Program-made: the position numbers and the translations under genes
DNA from: Cycas panzhihuaensis
Lineage: Eukaryota; Cycadophyta
Assembly: GCA_023213395.1 (NCBI GenBank)
Contig: CM041465.1
Location: 62,255,741-62,319,740, forward strand
Length of the DNA: 64,000 nt
Reading direction: 5' to 3'
Part shown: piece by piece, positions 43,930 to 56,690 of the stretch
Layout: each line of letters opens with the position of its first letter
Numbering within the stretch: position 1 is the stretch's first letter
Notes under the pieces: model-generated
What the model was told of the DNA's origin: nothing
Seen by the model: only the letters and a program-made list of their open reading frames with translations
Database searches by the model: none

Positions 43930-45150
43930 AGGCTTATTTTAGAGCTAGAGGGAAGGGTGTGCCTAGTCTACTAGGGAGTAGGGAAGGTCACACATAGAAT
44001 TTCTTTAGGAATTTACCATTAATAGCTTTCTAAAATTCAAGACCTTCTAGGGCTGCTATCCTATAGGTACCATTATCTAGGCTCTTAAAAATGATGAAAG
44101 GACCAACCTATCTAGGCCCAAATTTAGACAAGCGATCATGGAGATATGCTAGCTTCAGTACATGGTCCCTAGGATGTAAAGGGTGAGGGTGAAGACATTT
44201 ATTATATGTTGTTTATACCCTTGCTTTCAAGGTAAGATTTGCTTGATATGCCATCAAGAATCTCTCATCTAAGGCTTTGAGGTTGAGGAGGCAGGCCTGG
44301 CAATAAGATTCCTCATCAACGAGACCTCAAAGGGAAATACACAAGGAGGGGATTTCAACTTCCAAGGGGAGAACCACCTCAGTCCCATATATAAGGGAGA
44401 ACAGGGTCATCTCTGTTGTTGTGTGAATGGAATTGCAGTATGCCTATAGAGCAGAGGGAAGTTGAAGGTGCTAAACTCTTTTGAATTAGGAAATAATTTT
44501 CTTTAAGATATTGATAAGAGTTTTGTTAAAATACTCAATTTGGCCATTGGCCTAAGCGTAATAAGGAGAAGACATTTTGTGGGATATCTTAAACTTCCCA
44601 TAAAGCTTGTCCATCTCCTTATTACAAAAGGGAGTACCATTATCTATGATTAGGATATCAAGGACCCCGAATCGATATAAAATATATTGGTAAATGTAGG
44701 TAGCTATAGTCTTTCTAGTAATAGAGGATAAGGGGACCACTTCAGCCCATTTAGTAAAGTATTCCATCGTAGACTACATAAACTTATATTACAATGAGGA
44801 AGGAGGGGTTATGGCAACAATAAGGTCTAATCCCAATTAGGAAAATGGATATGATGAAATAATCAAGTGTAAGGCCTCAGAAGGTGAATGGATGATGTCA
44901 GTGTGTGTTTGACACCTACGACATCATAGGGCATAGGCATTGGCATCTTTGAAGAGGGACGACCAGCAATGACCCATGCAGAGGATCCTCTCAGCCATGG
45001 ATTTCCCCCCAAAGTGGCCCCTAAAAGTTGAATTGTGGCATTAACAAAGTATCTGGCTCACTTTGTCATGGTTGACATAGTGAAAGAGGACCCTATCAAA
45101 GGATCTTTTGTACAACACCTCCTGTATGAGGAAGTAGTACCTAGCAGTGG
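43930..45150 (-). pseudogene. Ty3/gypsy integrase (element C)
   Basis: Core best preserved at 44767-44552: YFTKWAEVVPLSSITRKTIATYIYQYILYRFGVLDILIIDNGTPFC, with the second catalytic Asp in IIDNGT. Zinc-binding region decayed at 45150-44870, C-terminal part at 44400-43930, with the KWVGPF-type block near 44090. Matches element A 1-1201. Confidence 0.85.
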
Positions 45151-45379
45151 CTTTAATGCGTGACCTCACCTTGTTAGTAGCATTAAAACAAAACTGCTAT
45201 TCAATAAGGCATCATACAATATCCCTATATAATTCGTTATTAGCCAATGGATGGGGGGAGAAGTCTTGGATAGAAAAGATAGGCTTATCTGATAAGGAGT
45301 CATCAACAGGAATGTCAGAAGAGTTAGGAATAAGGGTGTCAACTAGTTACTCAATGATCATCATTCCCTTCTTTGATTT

Positions 45380-45730
45380 CCTATTAACGATTTAAAGATC
45401 ATATTCTTGAAGGAGGATGGGCCATTTTCTAGTCATATCAGTCAAGTCAAACTAGGTGAGGAGGTATCCCAAGGGATCAGATTGGATGATCACTTGGGTG
45501 ATGTTACTGAGCAAGTAATGCCTAAATTTCTTGGTTGTGTGAACCAAGGCAAGGCATTCCTTATCGGCGTGAGAATAATTGAGCTCAACAGGAACTAAGG
45601 TGTGACTGATGAAATAGCCCGTAAGGAGTCATTGGTAGCCAATGTGTAGAGGCTAAAGGGTTGATCAAAGAGAGGGGGCACTAAGAGGGGTCCTCATGCT
45701 ATGTAGATGTATAGCCATAATCTCATAATT
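45380..45730 (-). pseudogene. Gypsy-type RNase H (element C)
   Basis: Reads ISHTLVPVELNYSHADKECLALVHTTKKFRHYLL (catalytic Glu in KECLAL, helix, YLL) near 45640-45540, then DLTDMTRKWPILLQEYDL, the usual end of the gypsy RNase H. After a linker (PNSSDIPVDDS) the integrase zinc region follows directly: there is no second RNase H between them. The element breaks off at about 45730. Confidence 0.75.
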
Positions 45731-46139
45731 CTTGGCCAGATTCTAAAACTACCCTTACCAATTCCCTTAATAAATCTCTTTTTTTGGAGTCACCCAATAA
45801 TTTTTTTCCTATAGTGTAACAATTTGATCTAAGTATCTCATCTTAAGGGTCTTATTCAATGGTGTCTATGCCTATTCCCTTTTCTACATAGAGTAAAACT
45901 ATGGGATAACCTTCCCTTTGCTATGCTTAGGAAAGGGATTCTCTTATTGAATGAATAAATAGTGTCTTTCTCCCTCAACCCCCTTTTATAATTCAAAGGG
46001 GCCAACTGAACCCTTAATTCAAGAAAGATATTTTTTAGCTCTTGTATACACAAAGTGAATCATCATTCATTGATAATTAGTGAACCCCTTTATACTATTG
46101 CTTTTGTTTTCTTTCATTAAATTGGATCCATGTGACTCA

Positions 46140-46581
46140 TTAAGGTCCAAATCTTTATCTACTTAATACTTAACTAAGGTTGAGTTCTCATCGAGGAGAG
46201 AACATGATGCCCCTACTCTTGGGCCTGCTCCCCAGCCTGGGTCATGAGAAATCTTCCTCTTTGGTAAAGAATCTGCTATTTCCACTAAATTATGGTTGGG
46301 ATTAAGATGGGATTCATTAGACTACCTCTTTTGGGAATTCGATATGATCTTATAACCCTACATAATTACATTAATGACAAACTCTATCTTTGATGGATGG
46401 TTCATAATTAAATGGTTGGCACTCATAAAAGCTATCGAGCATGGCCCAAAAGATAAAGGTGCACCTCGTCTAATCAATGAAGTAATCGCCTATAGCCCTC
46501 CCATTACTATTGGAGTTGATTCTTATGTGAAGCTTACCAACATTGGGTATAATTATCATTTAAAAAGAAGGGCAGGACTAT
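46140..46581 (+). pseudogene. Possible decayed coding stretch, unknown
   Basis: One frame with three interior stops (TAA, TGA, TAA), all explicable by C-to-T or G-to-A change, over about 147 codons. The last part (46374-46580) is open: GPKDKGAPRLINEVIAYSPP. I recognise no domain. Could be chance in AT-rich DNA. Confidence 0.25.
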
Positions 46582-47373
46582 AATAGGGTAGTCTTGTCTC
46601 GATGCGGGTAAGCTGAGGACCAAGTATTAACAACTATATTATGACCTCCCCCTTCTTTCAAAGAAGGGAGCACTATTTGTCAAAAAATTATTGCTTATAA
46701 TTATCTCTCTTTGTGAAGATCTATTCCTCCATCTACAAATATATGAATAAGTGTCTCCTTACTTGAGCATGTAATTCCTAAGTGTATTATGCCTTGATGT
46801 TAATAAGTCAAGATTAGTCAACAACTATTACATGTAGTCTTAGGCTTCGATGAACAAGAACAAGTAGTTTGAGTTTATAGTTCCCTTACCAGTTCAATGC
46901 TCCTCATCTATGATTGAAAGATATAGCTGGAGTGGGGATGGGGCCTATTTATTGGCTTAGCTCTGATGGGGTTTCTTATGAATTAAGAAAATGTGAGTTG
47001 ATGGCAGTAAATAGATGCCAATGGAATCAAAGATATAATACTTTATGATAAGATAGATGACTTCGTTACACTTCATGGATTAGGAAGATCTAAGCCTTAT
47101 GGATGTACAACTAGTAAAAACCTTAGGAAAAGTGTTGTCTTCTGGTCAATGAGATTATCTCCTTCCTAAGAATAGTGAAATGAAGAAAATGGTTCGCACT
47201 TCAAAATACAAAGAGTATACCATCATTGTTTTCCCTTACATGATCTCAGTAGCTCTGTTACCTATAATATTTATTTGGCTAGCAATGATCCTTATGTCTA
47301 ATAATATTAAAGACTAGAAGGCTAGGCACTATTCCAGATTATTGATGGCTAGAAACAACATATATATTAGCAT

Positions 47374-47718
47374 ATGAATAACCATTCACTAAATAGACTT
47401 GTCCCTAATGGGTTGTATAAGTGGTTGTTTGATCAATGCTTATTGTTGGATGTTCATGCTATACCAAAGTGTTTATTCCTTAGAGAGCTAGGAGATGGCT
47501 ATGGGTTCAATTGTTCCTCAGTCATAGTAAGATTTGATGACCTAGCTTAGTTAATCTATATTGATCATAGAAAGCATCAAGTCATAGCTATATGCATTAG
47601 ACATGGGAACATGCACCCAAGAATTATAGATTGGGCTAAATCTCCCTCGTGTTCTATATTGTGTCAATTATTTAAGAACCTAGAAGTATTGATAGAAGCA
47701 ATAGTATTTAGGGGTTGA
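47374..47718 (+). pseudogene. Possible decayed coding stretch, unknown
   Basis: ATG to TGA, 114 codons with a single internal TAG, beginning MNNHSLNRLVPNGLYKWLFD and containing LRELGDGYGFNC and HPRIIDWAKSP. The same frame upstream to 46921 has stops at about the random rate. No family recognised. Confidence 0.25.
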
Positions 47719-48149
47719 CCACTGAGAAGTAAAATTCTCTATTACAATTGATTTTAGTATAGAATGACTATACTATTATAGCAAATAATCCTTGATCATG
47801 CTTGTTCTTCAAAAAACTGTAGGGTTTCAATTTCAATGAATTTTGTTCCTGTCCCATGGCTAGTCTACTCCTTTCATTCCTAGATTTCTATATTTAGTAT
47901 GTTGGTCAACCTATTCTCCTCCCTCATGCCACTCTGACCTAGAACCGATAAAGTTAGTGATGCACAAGGTCATAAGTGCACCCTTAAACAAACTAGAAAT
48001 GAAAGTGTATCATTATTCAAGAAGATGTCACTTTAGCTCAATTAATGTTGGGTTGACCAACAAGCATAAACTTTAAGGCATGGGTCTTTTTCAACACCTA
48101 TATCTTGTATTTCCTATTATGGTTATTCTTTTTTATTTCCTAATAATGA

Positions 48150-48450
48150 CTCATTCCCTTTTCTTTTGATTTCTATAACTTATTTATAACAATAAAGTGT
48201 CGCAACATCTCTCTTTGTTCTTTTGATTTCCACATAGTGATTCATCTATAACAATAATAGTAGAGTGCTATAATATCTCTCTTTATTCTTTTGATTTCCA
48301 CATAGTGACTCATTTATAACAATAATAGTAGAGTACCATATTATCTCTCCTTGTTCTTTTGACAATATTGATAGTGCCATCTCTTTAACAATAGTGACTC
48401 ATCTATATCAATAATGATAGTGTCGTAGTATTTCTCTCTTGTTTTAATCT
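48150..48450. repeat. Degenerate tandem repeat, period about 68 bp
   Basis: Four to five imperfect units. The clearest are at 48218 and 48286, sharing TTCTTTTGATTTCCACATAG, a CATCTATAACAATAATAGTAG stretch and ATCTCTC. Units decay outward. Confidence 0.7.
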
Positions 48451-51400
48451 TTCTTAATAGATGGAAATAACTCATCAATAACAAAACTCTTTTTAAATCA
48501 TATATTAGAAATAAAGTTCTTTAAAGACTACAACCTTTAATATGTTTTGAAGTATGAATCTCTTTTTCTTTCAATAGGGGTAAGATCTAATTAGAGAGGC
48601 TCCACTATTGTCTATAGTATAGGTCTGATCCAATAGTGATCTATCTTCTATCAACCACTTAACCGCATCTTTTTGAAGAGATTAAAAATAGTAGTTAGCT
48701 CAAATTTTTTTTAATACGGGCAATGTCTAATAGGAAAGAGTAAGAGTATAATTCAATAGTGATATATCTTTTATTGAATAGATCTTTTTAAATAGATTTA
48801 AAATAGTAATAGTGTTGCCTTCTTTCAATAGGGGTGAAACAAAGTAGCTGCCTTTGCATTATTCTAACTAATAAATAGGTGGGAACTTATATGATTGGAC
48901 CCTTTTATCAAGTATCACCATTGGTGGGTCGCTTTTTGCTATGATTATGTTACTGGACACAACCTATGTTTGACCCGTTGATAGAGGCATTTAACTATAG
49001 GGAATAGAAGTCATTATTATTGGTGTGCCTATTGGTCACCACTTGATTACTCCTCTTCATTGAGAAATTCTTTATTTCCTTATCTTATTTAGGGGGTAAG
49101 GTTGATGACAACAACCTTCTTTCACCACCTCTTCGATAAAGAAAGAACCAAAATAAGAGGGAGGAAACATTTTTTATGAGTTATCAAATCTGTGTGTTAG
49201 CATGATTGATAATAGATTCTTTGGATAACCTTTCCAAGAGCTAGAAAATCTGCTCATAACATGGAAAATTTAGAAATCTAAATTATTAGAGAGAATTCTA
49301 AAGAAAAGCCTAGATCCCATCATAGATGATGAATTCCATTACTTACATGATAGTAGGACACTAATGGAGTAGGATTGACTAAGCTTAGAATGTGTTAGGA
49401 TAATGCCTAATATTGAAATATGTGCATCTATGTTGGGCCCCTAAGAGGCATCTTAGGCCTCCAAAAAGCACCTTGGGCCTCCTAAAGCCACCATGTAGCC
49501 ACCTAGAGCCAACATGGATCCACCATAGACACCCTAAGGTATGTTACTTTATTAATGTATTTAATATTTTATTCTTTATTTAATTTTTTCAATTGGATGT
49601 CGGGTAGAGGTGCTTGCCACCTTCCCAAAACTATATAATAGTGGGAAATGCATCCCTGGTGTTCTTTAACACTGTCATTCAATATATAAATATTATTTAC
49701 CTTGTGATGATGAAGTGCCATTTGTGATCCTCCCACTATGCTCCTCGATGCTAATAGAATGAACTTCAAGAAATTGATGGATAATGAAGATTGGTAAAGA
49801 TTCCTATAATTGGAACTAATAAGACCTACTTTTGAACAAAAAAAGGGCCTGAACAAAACCATAGTGGCTAAGAAGGCCCTGAGTATTCTATGGGGAATTA
49901 GAAACATTAGAGTAAACTGTGGCATATGAATAGTAGGATGAGGTAATAATGGTTGATTAATGTTCATATTTAAGTTTACTATGTTTTACATCAAAGTGAT
50001 AGGATTCAAATCTATAGCCCTTTGTACCTAAAATAGATGTGCTAACTAGACTATGCTAGACCTTGTCTCACCCATGCTAATCCCAACTAAGAGTCTATAG
50101 ATGTCACTATTATCAATGAACTCGTAGAAAGAGGGGTACTACTTCCTCACTTGTCTTTAATTTAGTCCTCTTTTATGAAGTTTTACCTTATATATGATAT
50201 TCTTTATCAAAACGTTGAGTGGTAAAGACCAAAATGATGTAGCATTAGGAATTATTGATCATTGTTCTCCTCGAATAATAAAATAAAAAGGAAACTTTTA
50301 ATTGATCATTCTATACTATTATTTGGCACATCTCATTACATTTTAAATGATAGTGGAGAGAGGGACATACTATTAGTTAGACATCCTCACATTCTTGTTG
50401 CTTAACATTCTTACCTAGATGACAATTATCATCTATTTTGTAAGTTCACACTCTAGTGTCTTACTTAGCTTCCTTTCAATCAACCCCCAACTTGTCTTGT
50501 CTTTGTTATTATCATGGAAAGACTTAGACTAATATTTTAATACTAAATACATGGGGAGAGAAAGACAATATTAATTTTTAGAAAGATGAGTCACTATTTT
50601 ATTTAGTGAAGGTGTTCATAGGTCTAGAAAAGCTTCCAACCCCCCTTAAAATGAAATGAATAAATCAAAAGATCCTCTATTCTTTGATAAATATTTCATT
50701 TAGGGTAGAGGCAAATGGTTTGCCTTTTACTATTAGATTAAGTGCATGGATCATAATTTCCACTTAGAGGTAAAGGATTATGATTATTTTATCATGTAAT
50801 TCACTAGCTACTACTGAATTATTTCATTTTATCATTCTAGTATGGTTCCATTACCATCACTAGCTTATATTTTAATAATGAAAAGTCAATGTTTATTCTA
50901 AAGAATAAAGGGGCCTACAGATAGGAGGAATGAGGGAAGAAGAACCAGGGATTAGGGAGTATATAGATGAGGCTACTAACTACCTGATAACATTACGAAA
51001 CTTGACATATCTAATCTATTGCATATGATCCCTCACCCAGGTCTAGCCACTAGAACAAAGGATGGAGTAGAAAGAGTGCAATAGCTTCCTTCAATAAGAG
51101 AGCATGCATGCAAGGGCTATAATAATTGGCCTCTTCCACTTATTCTATTTAGTTATGAGTAATGCAGTAGATGGACTTTTGGTGGAATTAGATGAATGAT
51201 GAGCTGATGAAGAAAGCTCAGGCAATGATCGATGGACCTAAAGAGCTAGTAAGCTATTGGGAATGCATGGAAGGGATGAAAAGAAGGCTAGCCACTATGT
51301 TTGACCTAAATTTATAAAATGAAGAAATAGGCAAGAGAGATGATTGTTTGATCCAAATGAAATAAATACCTTCCCTTCCATTCATTTAGGAGGGGTATGA

Positions 51401-51775
51401 CCTGGCTACAATCAAGGTTGGGGTTGGTCAATATTATTGTCATGCCATTGAAAGAGTCATTTTTTAGTCTAAAAATAAGGAAATGGATGGAAGTGGCTAC
51501 TTCAACTTTTAGATTTACAGTTACCATTCATGGCTATGGTAGGTATTTCACGAGACTTAATAGAAGCATCTCAAAGTTCCAAGTATTATATTGTATGGGA
51601 CGAGCCCAACACACTCCTCAATGCCTTCCATCTAGTACTCCCTTCTAGATCTAACAATCCCTAACCCTGTTTAATAAAGAAGTCATTGATAGGTATCCAA
51701 GACACTAATGAGTAGGTCTAAGATTAGACCCAAAACTATGGAATCATTATAGAAACTATCACATTCCCAATAGCT

Positions 51776-51780
51776 TGTAA
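51776..51780. repeat. Target-site duplication TGTAA, left of copia G
   Basis: TGTAA directly before the 5' LTR; an identical TGTAA follows the 3' LTR at 59351-59355. Confidence 0.9.
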
Positions 51781-52077
51781 TGAAAAGGGTTAATGACATA
51801 AGGTCATTACATTAGTTGATTATTTCGAAAAAGGGTCTTAAGTGAACTTTAAATTAGATCACTTAAGTGAAATGCACTTTCATGTGCATTATGTGTAATT
51901 TCATTTCAGCTAACTCAAATGCTCCCTCTCTCAATATAAAAGTAAAGCTCAATGGAGGAGATTCATTCTTACCTCCCCATTTTGTGAGAGCTACTTTCTT
52001 TCTCTCAAGTCTCTCTTGCTCCCATGTTTGCCTTTATGTTTAGTGCATGGAGATGAAGGATAGATCCACTCTTTTCA
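51781..52077 (+). repeat. 5' LTR of copia G
   Basis: Starts TGAAAAGGGTTAATG, ends CTCTTTTCA. TATAAAAG at 51935-51942 is a good TATA box. Three perfect inverted repeats lie upstream of it (see findings). Ends TGAA.../...TTTCA form the usual short terminal inversion. Confidence 0.95.
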
Positions 52078-52079
52078 TG

Positions 52080-52091
52080 TGGTATCAGAGC
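52080..52091 (+). other. Primer-binding site of copia G (initiator Met tRNA)
   Basis: TGGTATCAGAGC, two bases inside the LTR. Confidence 0.9.
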
Positions 52092-54128
52092 TTGCTTCCT
52101 TCATATTCCCGACTTGCACTTGCAATGGAGCCATCACTTCCTTCTCCCCCACAATCCATGTGGTGAAGGAGATTGTGAAAGTGAATTTAGAAATATTTTG
52201 AAGTTATTATGACAGCATAATTTATATTGTTTGCTTTTCCTTTCTCTTTTGCAGGTTTGGAAGCATAATACAAGGAGTTGTAAGGTCCAAGGATTCCAAT
52301 CCTTTGCTGGCCATTGATGCTATCTCATTCTTCTTTTTCTTTTCCCTTTTTTTGTCCATTTAACAAGGGGAAATGCTACCGAAATTTTTCCAGCATTTAG
52401 AAGAATGATTGTAAGGGGAGTTTTTACCCATTTTTTTTTAAAGAATTTTGAGCCATTTAAAATATCTATCATTGTATGCTCTCACCTTGCCCATATTTGG
52501 ATCCTGGTGATCAAAAAATGATGGAAATTTCATATGGTATCATGTGCTAATGAGATATTAGCAAGCTGAAATTTCTGCAGAAATACAATTTGATTACTAA
52601 ACTTCACAGGTCTGCAAAATCTTCTACAGAGATCCAATTGAAGTGATTCCAATTGTCAAAGATGGATCTCTGAGTCTACCTTCCAGTGAAAAAACCGACA
52701 CCTAATTTGGATGTCGTATGAGGAAGTTATTGCTATTTTAGTAAATAGCAGTTAGTTTTAGTAAGAATTCTAGAAAAATATAATTTCCTAACTTTACGGG
52801 GCTGTAAAAAACTTTCCAGAACTCATTTGGACCTGATTCGACTTCCTGAAGATGAAGCTCTGAGTCTAGTTTGCAGCACAAGAACCGAAACTCCATTTCG
52901 ACATCGTGGGAGAAAGTTATTACAGATTTAGTGAGGAGTACTTTTTTTTGTATTAACAAAAAAAAAAAAAAAAAGTGAAGAAAATTTCTTCCTTTTTATA
53001 AGGCTTAAAAGCCCATTGTAAAAGTGAGAAAAAAAAACACCTGGATCAGAGCAATATCTGGTGTCCTCACTCACTTATTAGCATTGCATTTCAGTAGTCT
53101 AAAATCACCCAAAGCAAGCACTCCAAAGACACTTCAAGCAAGCACTTCAAGCAAGCACTCCAAAAGCACTCCAAGCAAGCATTATTTTCAGTTAAATGTA
53201 TGTTTGATGCAATTCGATAATCTTTTCACTCTTCCTAAAAGGAACGCATCACGTACGCTATTTTCTACCATCTTGTACCTGTTCACACACTCGCCAAGGT
53301 TGAGATACCTTGGTTGGCAGAATGTCGTACCATAAAAGAGGTGTGGGTTTCAAGTTGGGACTGGACTAAACCGGAATATTGGTGAGGTTTGGTTAGCCAT
53401 ACCATCGTGCCTCAATCAGGGATCATCCTGATAACCAACCGGGAAAACTAAAACTTTAATATAAGATTAAAATATACCCGATCCAATATCCATCATAGCC
53501 ATGGGTATGCACGTACCACTCTTTAGAGGAGGTATATAGCTGCTCATTGGTGAACTGGGTGAGGATTGGGAGTACACAGGCTCGTTGTGACTTGGATTTC
53601 ATCACCAAGCACGATTGCGGTATCGCGGTGAAGGCCAAATTAATTCTACTAGAAGCCTAGGCAACCCTTCAACAACCTCAACTACACGTTGGACACAAGT
53701 TAGAGGTTATTGGGTTGATTACGCATCCTACATTCAAGTTTCAAGTTGTGTAAACCCAATGATGTCAACTTCTACATTGGCCTACAATCTTGTATATTGA
53801 TCACTTACTTATTTGTAAAAGTAATCCATAGTGTAATCACAATCATAGTGCTCCTCATATTCTGCTGCGTCGGTTAATATTTGCCACAAGTGTTAGTGGC
53901 CAATTTTATCATAGTGCTTCTCATATTCTGCTGCGTCAGTTAATATTTGTCACAAGTGTTGGTGACTTTTCTCTAAGTTTCTCCCTTCATCTTTGAGCAA
54001 CCATTCTCACTTCTTCTTCCATCTTCTACACTACTTCATTACATTTCCCATTTGTAAATAGTGATCGGTCATTTATTGCCATCACTTTTATAGTCCCTTG
54101 TTCATTTCTTCCCTTCTAAAAAGACACA
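52092..54128 (+). other. Long untranslated leader of copia G
   Basis: About 2 kb before gag with no conserved protein. Contains a 17-base A run (52958-52974), a CAAGCA-type minisatellite (about 53110-53180) and a 66-bp tandem duplication (53842-53970). Unusually long compared with the 297-bp LTR. Confidence 0.6.
53842..53970. repeat. 66-bp tandem duplication in copia G leader
   Basis: Units start at 53842 and 53908 with ATCATAGTGCTNCTCATATT and end ACAAGTGTTNGTG. About five mismatches, all transitions except one short indel region. Confidence 0.85.
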
Positions 54129-55120
54129 ATGTCTTCACAATTTAAGCAAAATGTGAACTGCATTCTAAAAGGGAAAGAAAATTGGGACATGTGGTTCACT
54201 GGTGTCAGAAATGCTGCAAAGTATGAAGGTCTATGGAGAGATCACTTACAACCTACACCACCTGTTGCAGCTACAGCTACCACAACTGCTTCAACAGGAG
54301 GTGCTCCAACTACTCCCATCAAGTAGCTAAACGCCAATGGGAACTTGATGATGATAAAATCCGTGCAGGGATACTGCTTGTCACTAATTATTCCCTGCAT
54401 AATCTCATTGATGAAGCTGTACATGATACAACATGGAAAGTTCTTGAAGTTCTTAAGAAGAACTTTGACACTAAATCAGACTTAGAATTTGTTCACTTAG
54501 TGCTGAAGATGAACAAATTGAAAATGTAGAAAGGACATGCAAGTGAGACAATCAATCTCCTTCATCCAATCAAGCAAGCCATTAATAAAGATTTTAAAAC
54601 TCAATGCATTACATGGGCTTTCTTGATTCAGTCATGTCTCCATATCCCAGATTATAAAAATCTATTGCGGAGTCTTCACTCCAATTGGAACTTTGAAGAC
54701 CCTAAACTTTGAGGATCTTGCTGATAAGTTCATTGAATTTGATAAGACCTTTGATACCAATTTTACCACTATATCAGATCCAATTGATGCTGCTTTTGAA
54801 GTGGAAGAAGATCTTTGTTACACCAAAAATCAAGGTCAATACTCTCGTAGAGGTGGTAATTCCCGTGGAAGAGGAAGAGGTAGACAACAAGGACAACGTC
54901 CTCTTAGTCAACGGGCTCCTCAATTCCAACAAAAACAGTCTCAAGGCCAAGGCCAAAATAATCAACCTGGACCTAGATCTAGTAATCAGAGACAATCCAG
55001 CTAGCCTAATACTTGGACTGGAAATCAAACAATCGTGTGCCAAAGGTGTAATAGAAGAGGACATTATGCCAAAATTTGCAGAACTGCCACCAACAAACTA
55101 CCAAGTTATCAACAGTGCCA
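54129..55120 (+). pseudogene. gag of copia G
   Basis: Starts MSSQFKQNVNCILKGKENWDMWFTGVRNAAKYEGLW, the usual Gag start with the LKG.NW..W block. It shifts frame at about 54320 and reaches stops at 54526 and near 54710. The segment 54693-55004 has an Arg/Gly/Gln-rich basic region (RGGNSRGRGRGRQQGQ). A zinc knuckle CQRCNRRGHYAKIC is at about 55033-55075. Not translatable as one protein. Confidence 0.85.
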
Positions 55121-55277
55121 TGGTGTACATAATGTTGATAATACTTCTTTTGAAGATGCTTTTGGTGGAACGCAATTTGCTCATGCACACCTTTAAAGAA
55201 TTGGGACCACTTCATCAAATGTTGTTGATAGATCCACTAAGTATATTAAGGCTCATTGTGGCTTTGCTTATTCACTT

Positions 55278-56690
55278 TTGCCTTCACCACTTGGAGTTGC
55301 AAATAGTGCTACCTCAAATACTTCATCGTGGATCATGGATACTGGAGCAACACAACACATGACTTGTGACTCTGAAGTTCGTGGTGTTGTACACATGGCT
55401 GACAAATCATCTCAGCCAGTCGAAGGACTTGGAACTGTTTGCCTGATACTCCCAGGCCTTCCAGATTTTACACTTGTTGATGTTTTATATATTCCTGCTC
55501 TAAAGCAGAATCTGCTCTCCCTGTCCACCCTTGTCTCTCGTGGATTTGATCTGAGTGTAACTACAAACAATCAAACTCTCTGTGTCATTCACCCTCCTTC
55601 AAATCTTTGTGATTATGGTGGAATTCTTGATGGTAAACTTTTTTGCCTAACTGGCTCACCATCCTCTGAAGCCCACTATGTTGATGATGAATTTATTTTT
55701 ACCACAACCCTGACTCCTTAAAAGTTGTCCCAAGCAGCTCTATGGCATGCTCGTATGGGCCATATCAAAATTGATCGCTTAAGAGAACTACAAGACACTC
55801 TTCCTAGTTTGCCTAAGTTCCTCTCTAAGCCCTTTAAATGTGAAGCATGTATTATTGCTAAATCTCAAAGACAACCCTTTCCTCGTAGTCAATGGAAATC
55901 TAACTAACCTTTGCAGCTTGTACACTCAGATATATGCGGTCCTATGCCCATCCCTTCTATCAAACAGAAGTGGTACTATATTACTTTCATTGATGATTTT
56001 ACCAAGAAAGTATGGGTTGCTTTTCTTGCAAAGAAAGATGAAGCTTTTTCTATGTTTCAAGCTTTCAAGGCCCGCGTGGAAAATGAATCTGGATTCAAGA
56101 TCAAAATACTCAGGACTGACAATGGTGGTTAGTATATATCCAATGAGTTTGAATCGTACCTACGTTAACATGGAATCAAATATCAGACCAGCATTGCGGT
56201 ACACTGACAAAATGGAGTTGCCAAACGCATGAGCAGGACCATCATGAATATGGCTCATGCTATGCTGGTATATAAGAATGTCCCTATCTATCTTTGAAAT
56301 TTGAGGCTCTACGGGCTTGTGTATTGCATCAACACTATTAGTCCCTCTAAGCTCGGCCCCTCTCCACATGAAATGTGATATGGACAAACCCCCTCTATCT
56401 CCCACTTCAGAATTTTTGGCTCTACTTGTTATGCTCATATTTTGCAGGAACATAGAAATAAGCTCCAAGATAGAGCCATCGAAGGCATCTTTGTCGGATA
56501 CCCTATGGACAAAAAGGGATACAAGGTTTTATACCTTGAGCGTAAAATCATCATCACTAGAGATGTTATCTTTACAAAGGCGAAGATCAATTACTCGAGA
56601 CTTGACTCCAAGATGCCTTCATCCGATTTAATGATGCTCTTGAATTTCATGTCCAGTTCTAAAATTTAGGGGAGATCTTTGAGCAGTTGC
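55278..56690 (+). pseudogene. Protease and integrase of copia G
   Basis: Protease: SSWIMDTGATQHMTCD with intact D-T-G-A at about 55338, and VLYIPALKQNLLSLSTL. Pre-integrase zinc region LWHARMGHIKIDRL at 55740 and C..C (CEACIIAKSQ) at 55850. Integrase core: HSDICGPMPIPS (first Asp, 55925), FIDDFTKKVWVAFL, LRTDNGG (second Asp, 56115). Stops at 55905, 56130 and 56166 replace Gln codons by one C-to-T change each. The C-terminal part 56440-56669 includes EGIFVGYPMDKKGYKVL. Confidence 0.9.

Larger units (their letters stand above)
40082..45730 (-). mobile_element. Element C: second copy of the A-family Tat-like element, truncated at both ends
   Basis: Pol is on the minus strand: gypsy RNase H 45720-45380, integrase 45150-43930, spacer, then antisense gene on the plus strand (TATA 40506, coding 41220-43130). 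Collinear with A across more than 3 kb outside the coding part. Homology stops at about 40082, before the archaeal-type RNase H and LTR, and at about 45730 inside RNase H. No LTR or target duplication is visible, so the ends are deletions or insertions of unknown sequence. Confidence 0.8.
45731..51775. other. Decayed sequence, mostly unrecognised
   Basis: AT-rich stretch without an assignable gene. It contains one copy of the CCTTTCC...GGAAAGG palindrome (45905-45945), two possibly decayed coding stretches (46140-46581, 47374-47718), a tandem repeat (48150-48450), and the frames 49569-49967 and 51312-51648, which resemble no family that I know. It is the flank into which copia G inserted. Confidence 0.4.

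Noticed and set aside
49569-49967. 132-codon minus-strand frame, the longest in its area
   Set aside because: No recognisable motif and ordinary for AT-rich DNA of this length; kept only as unassigned sequence.
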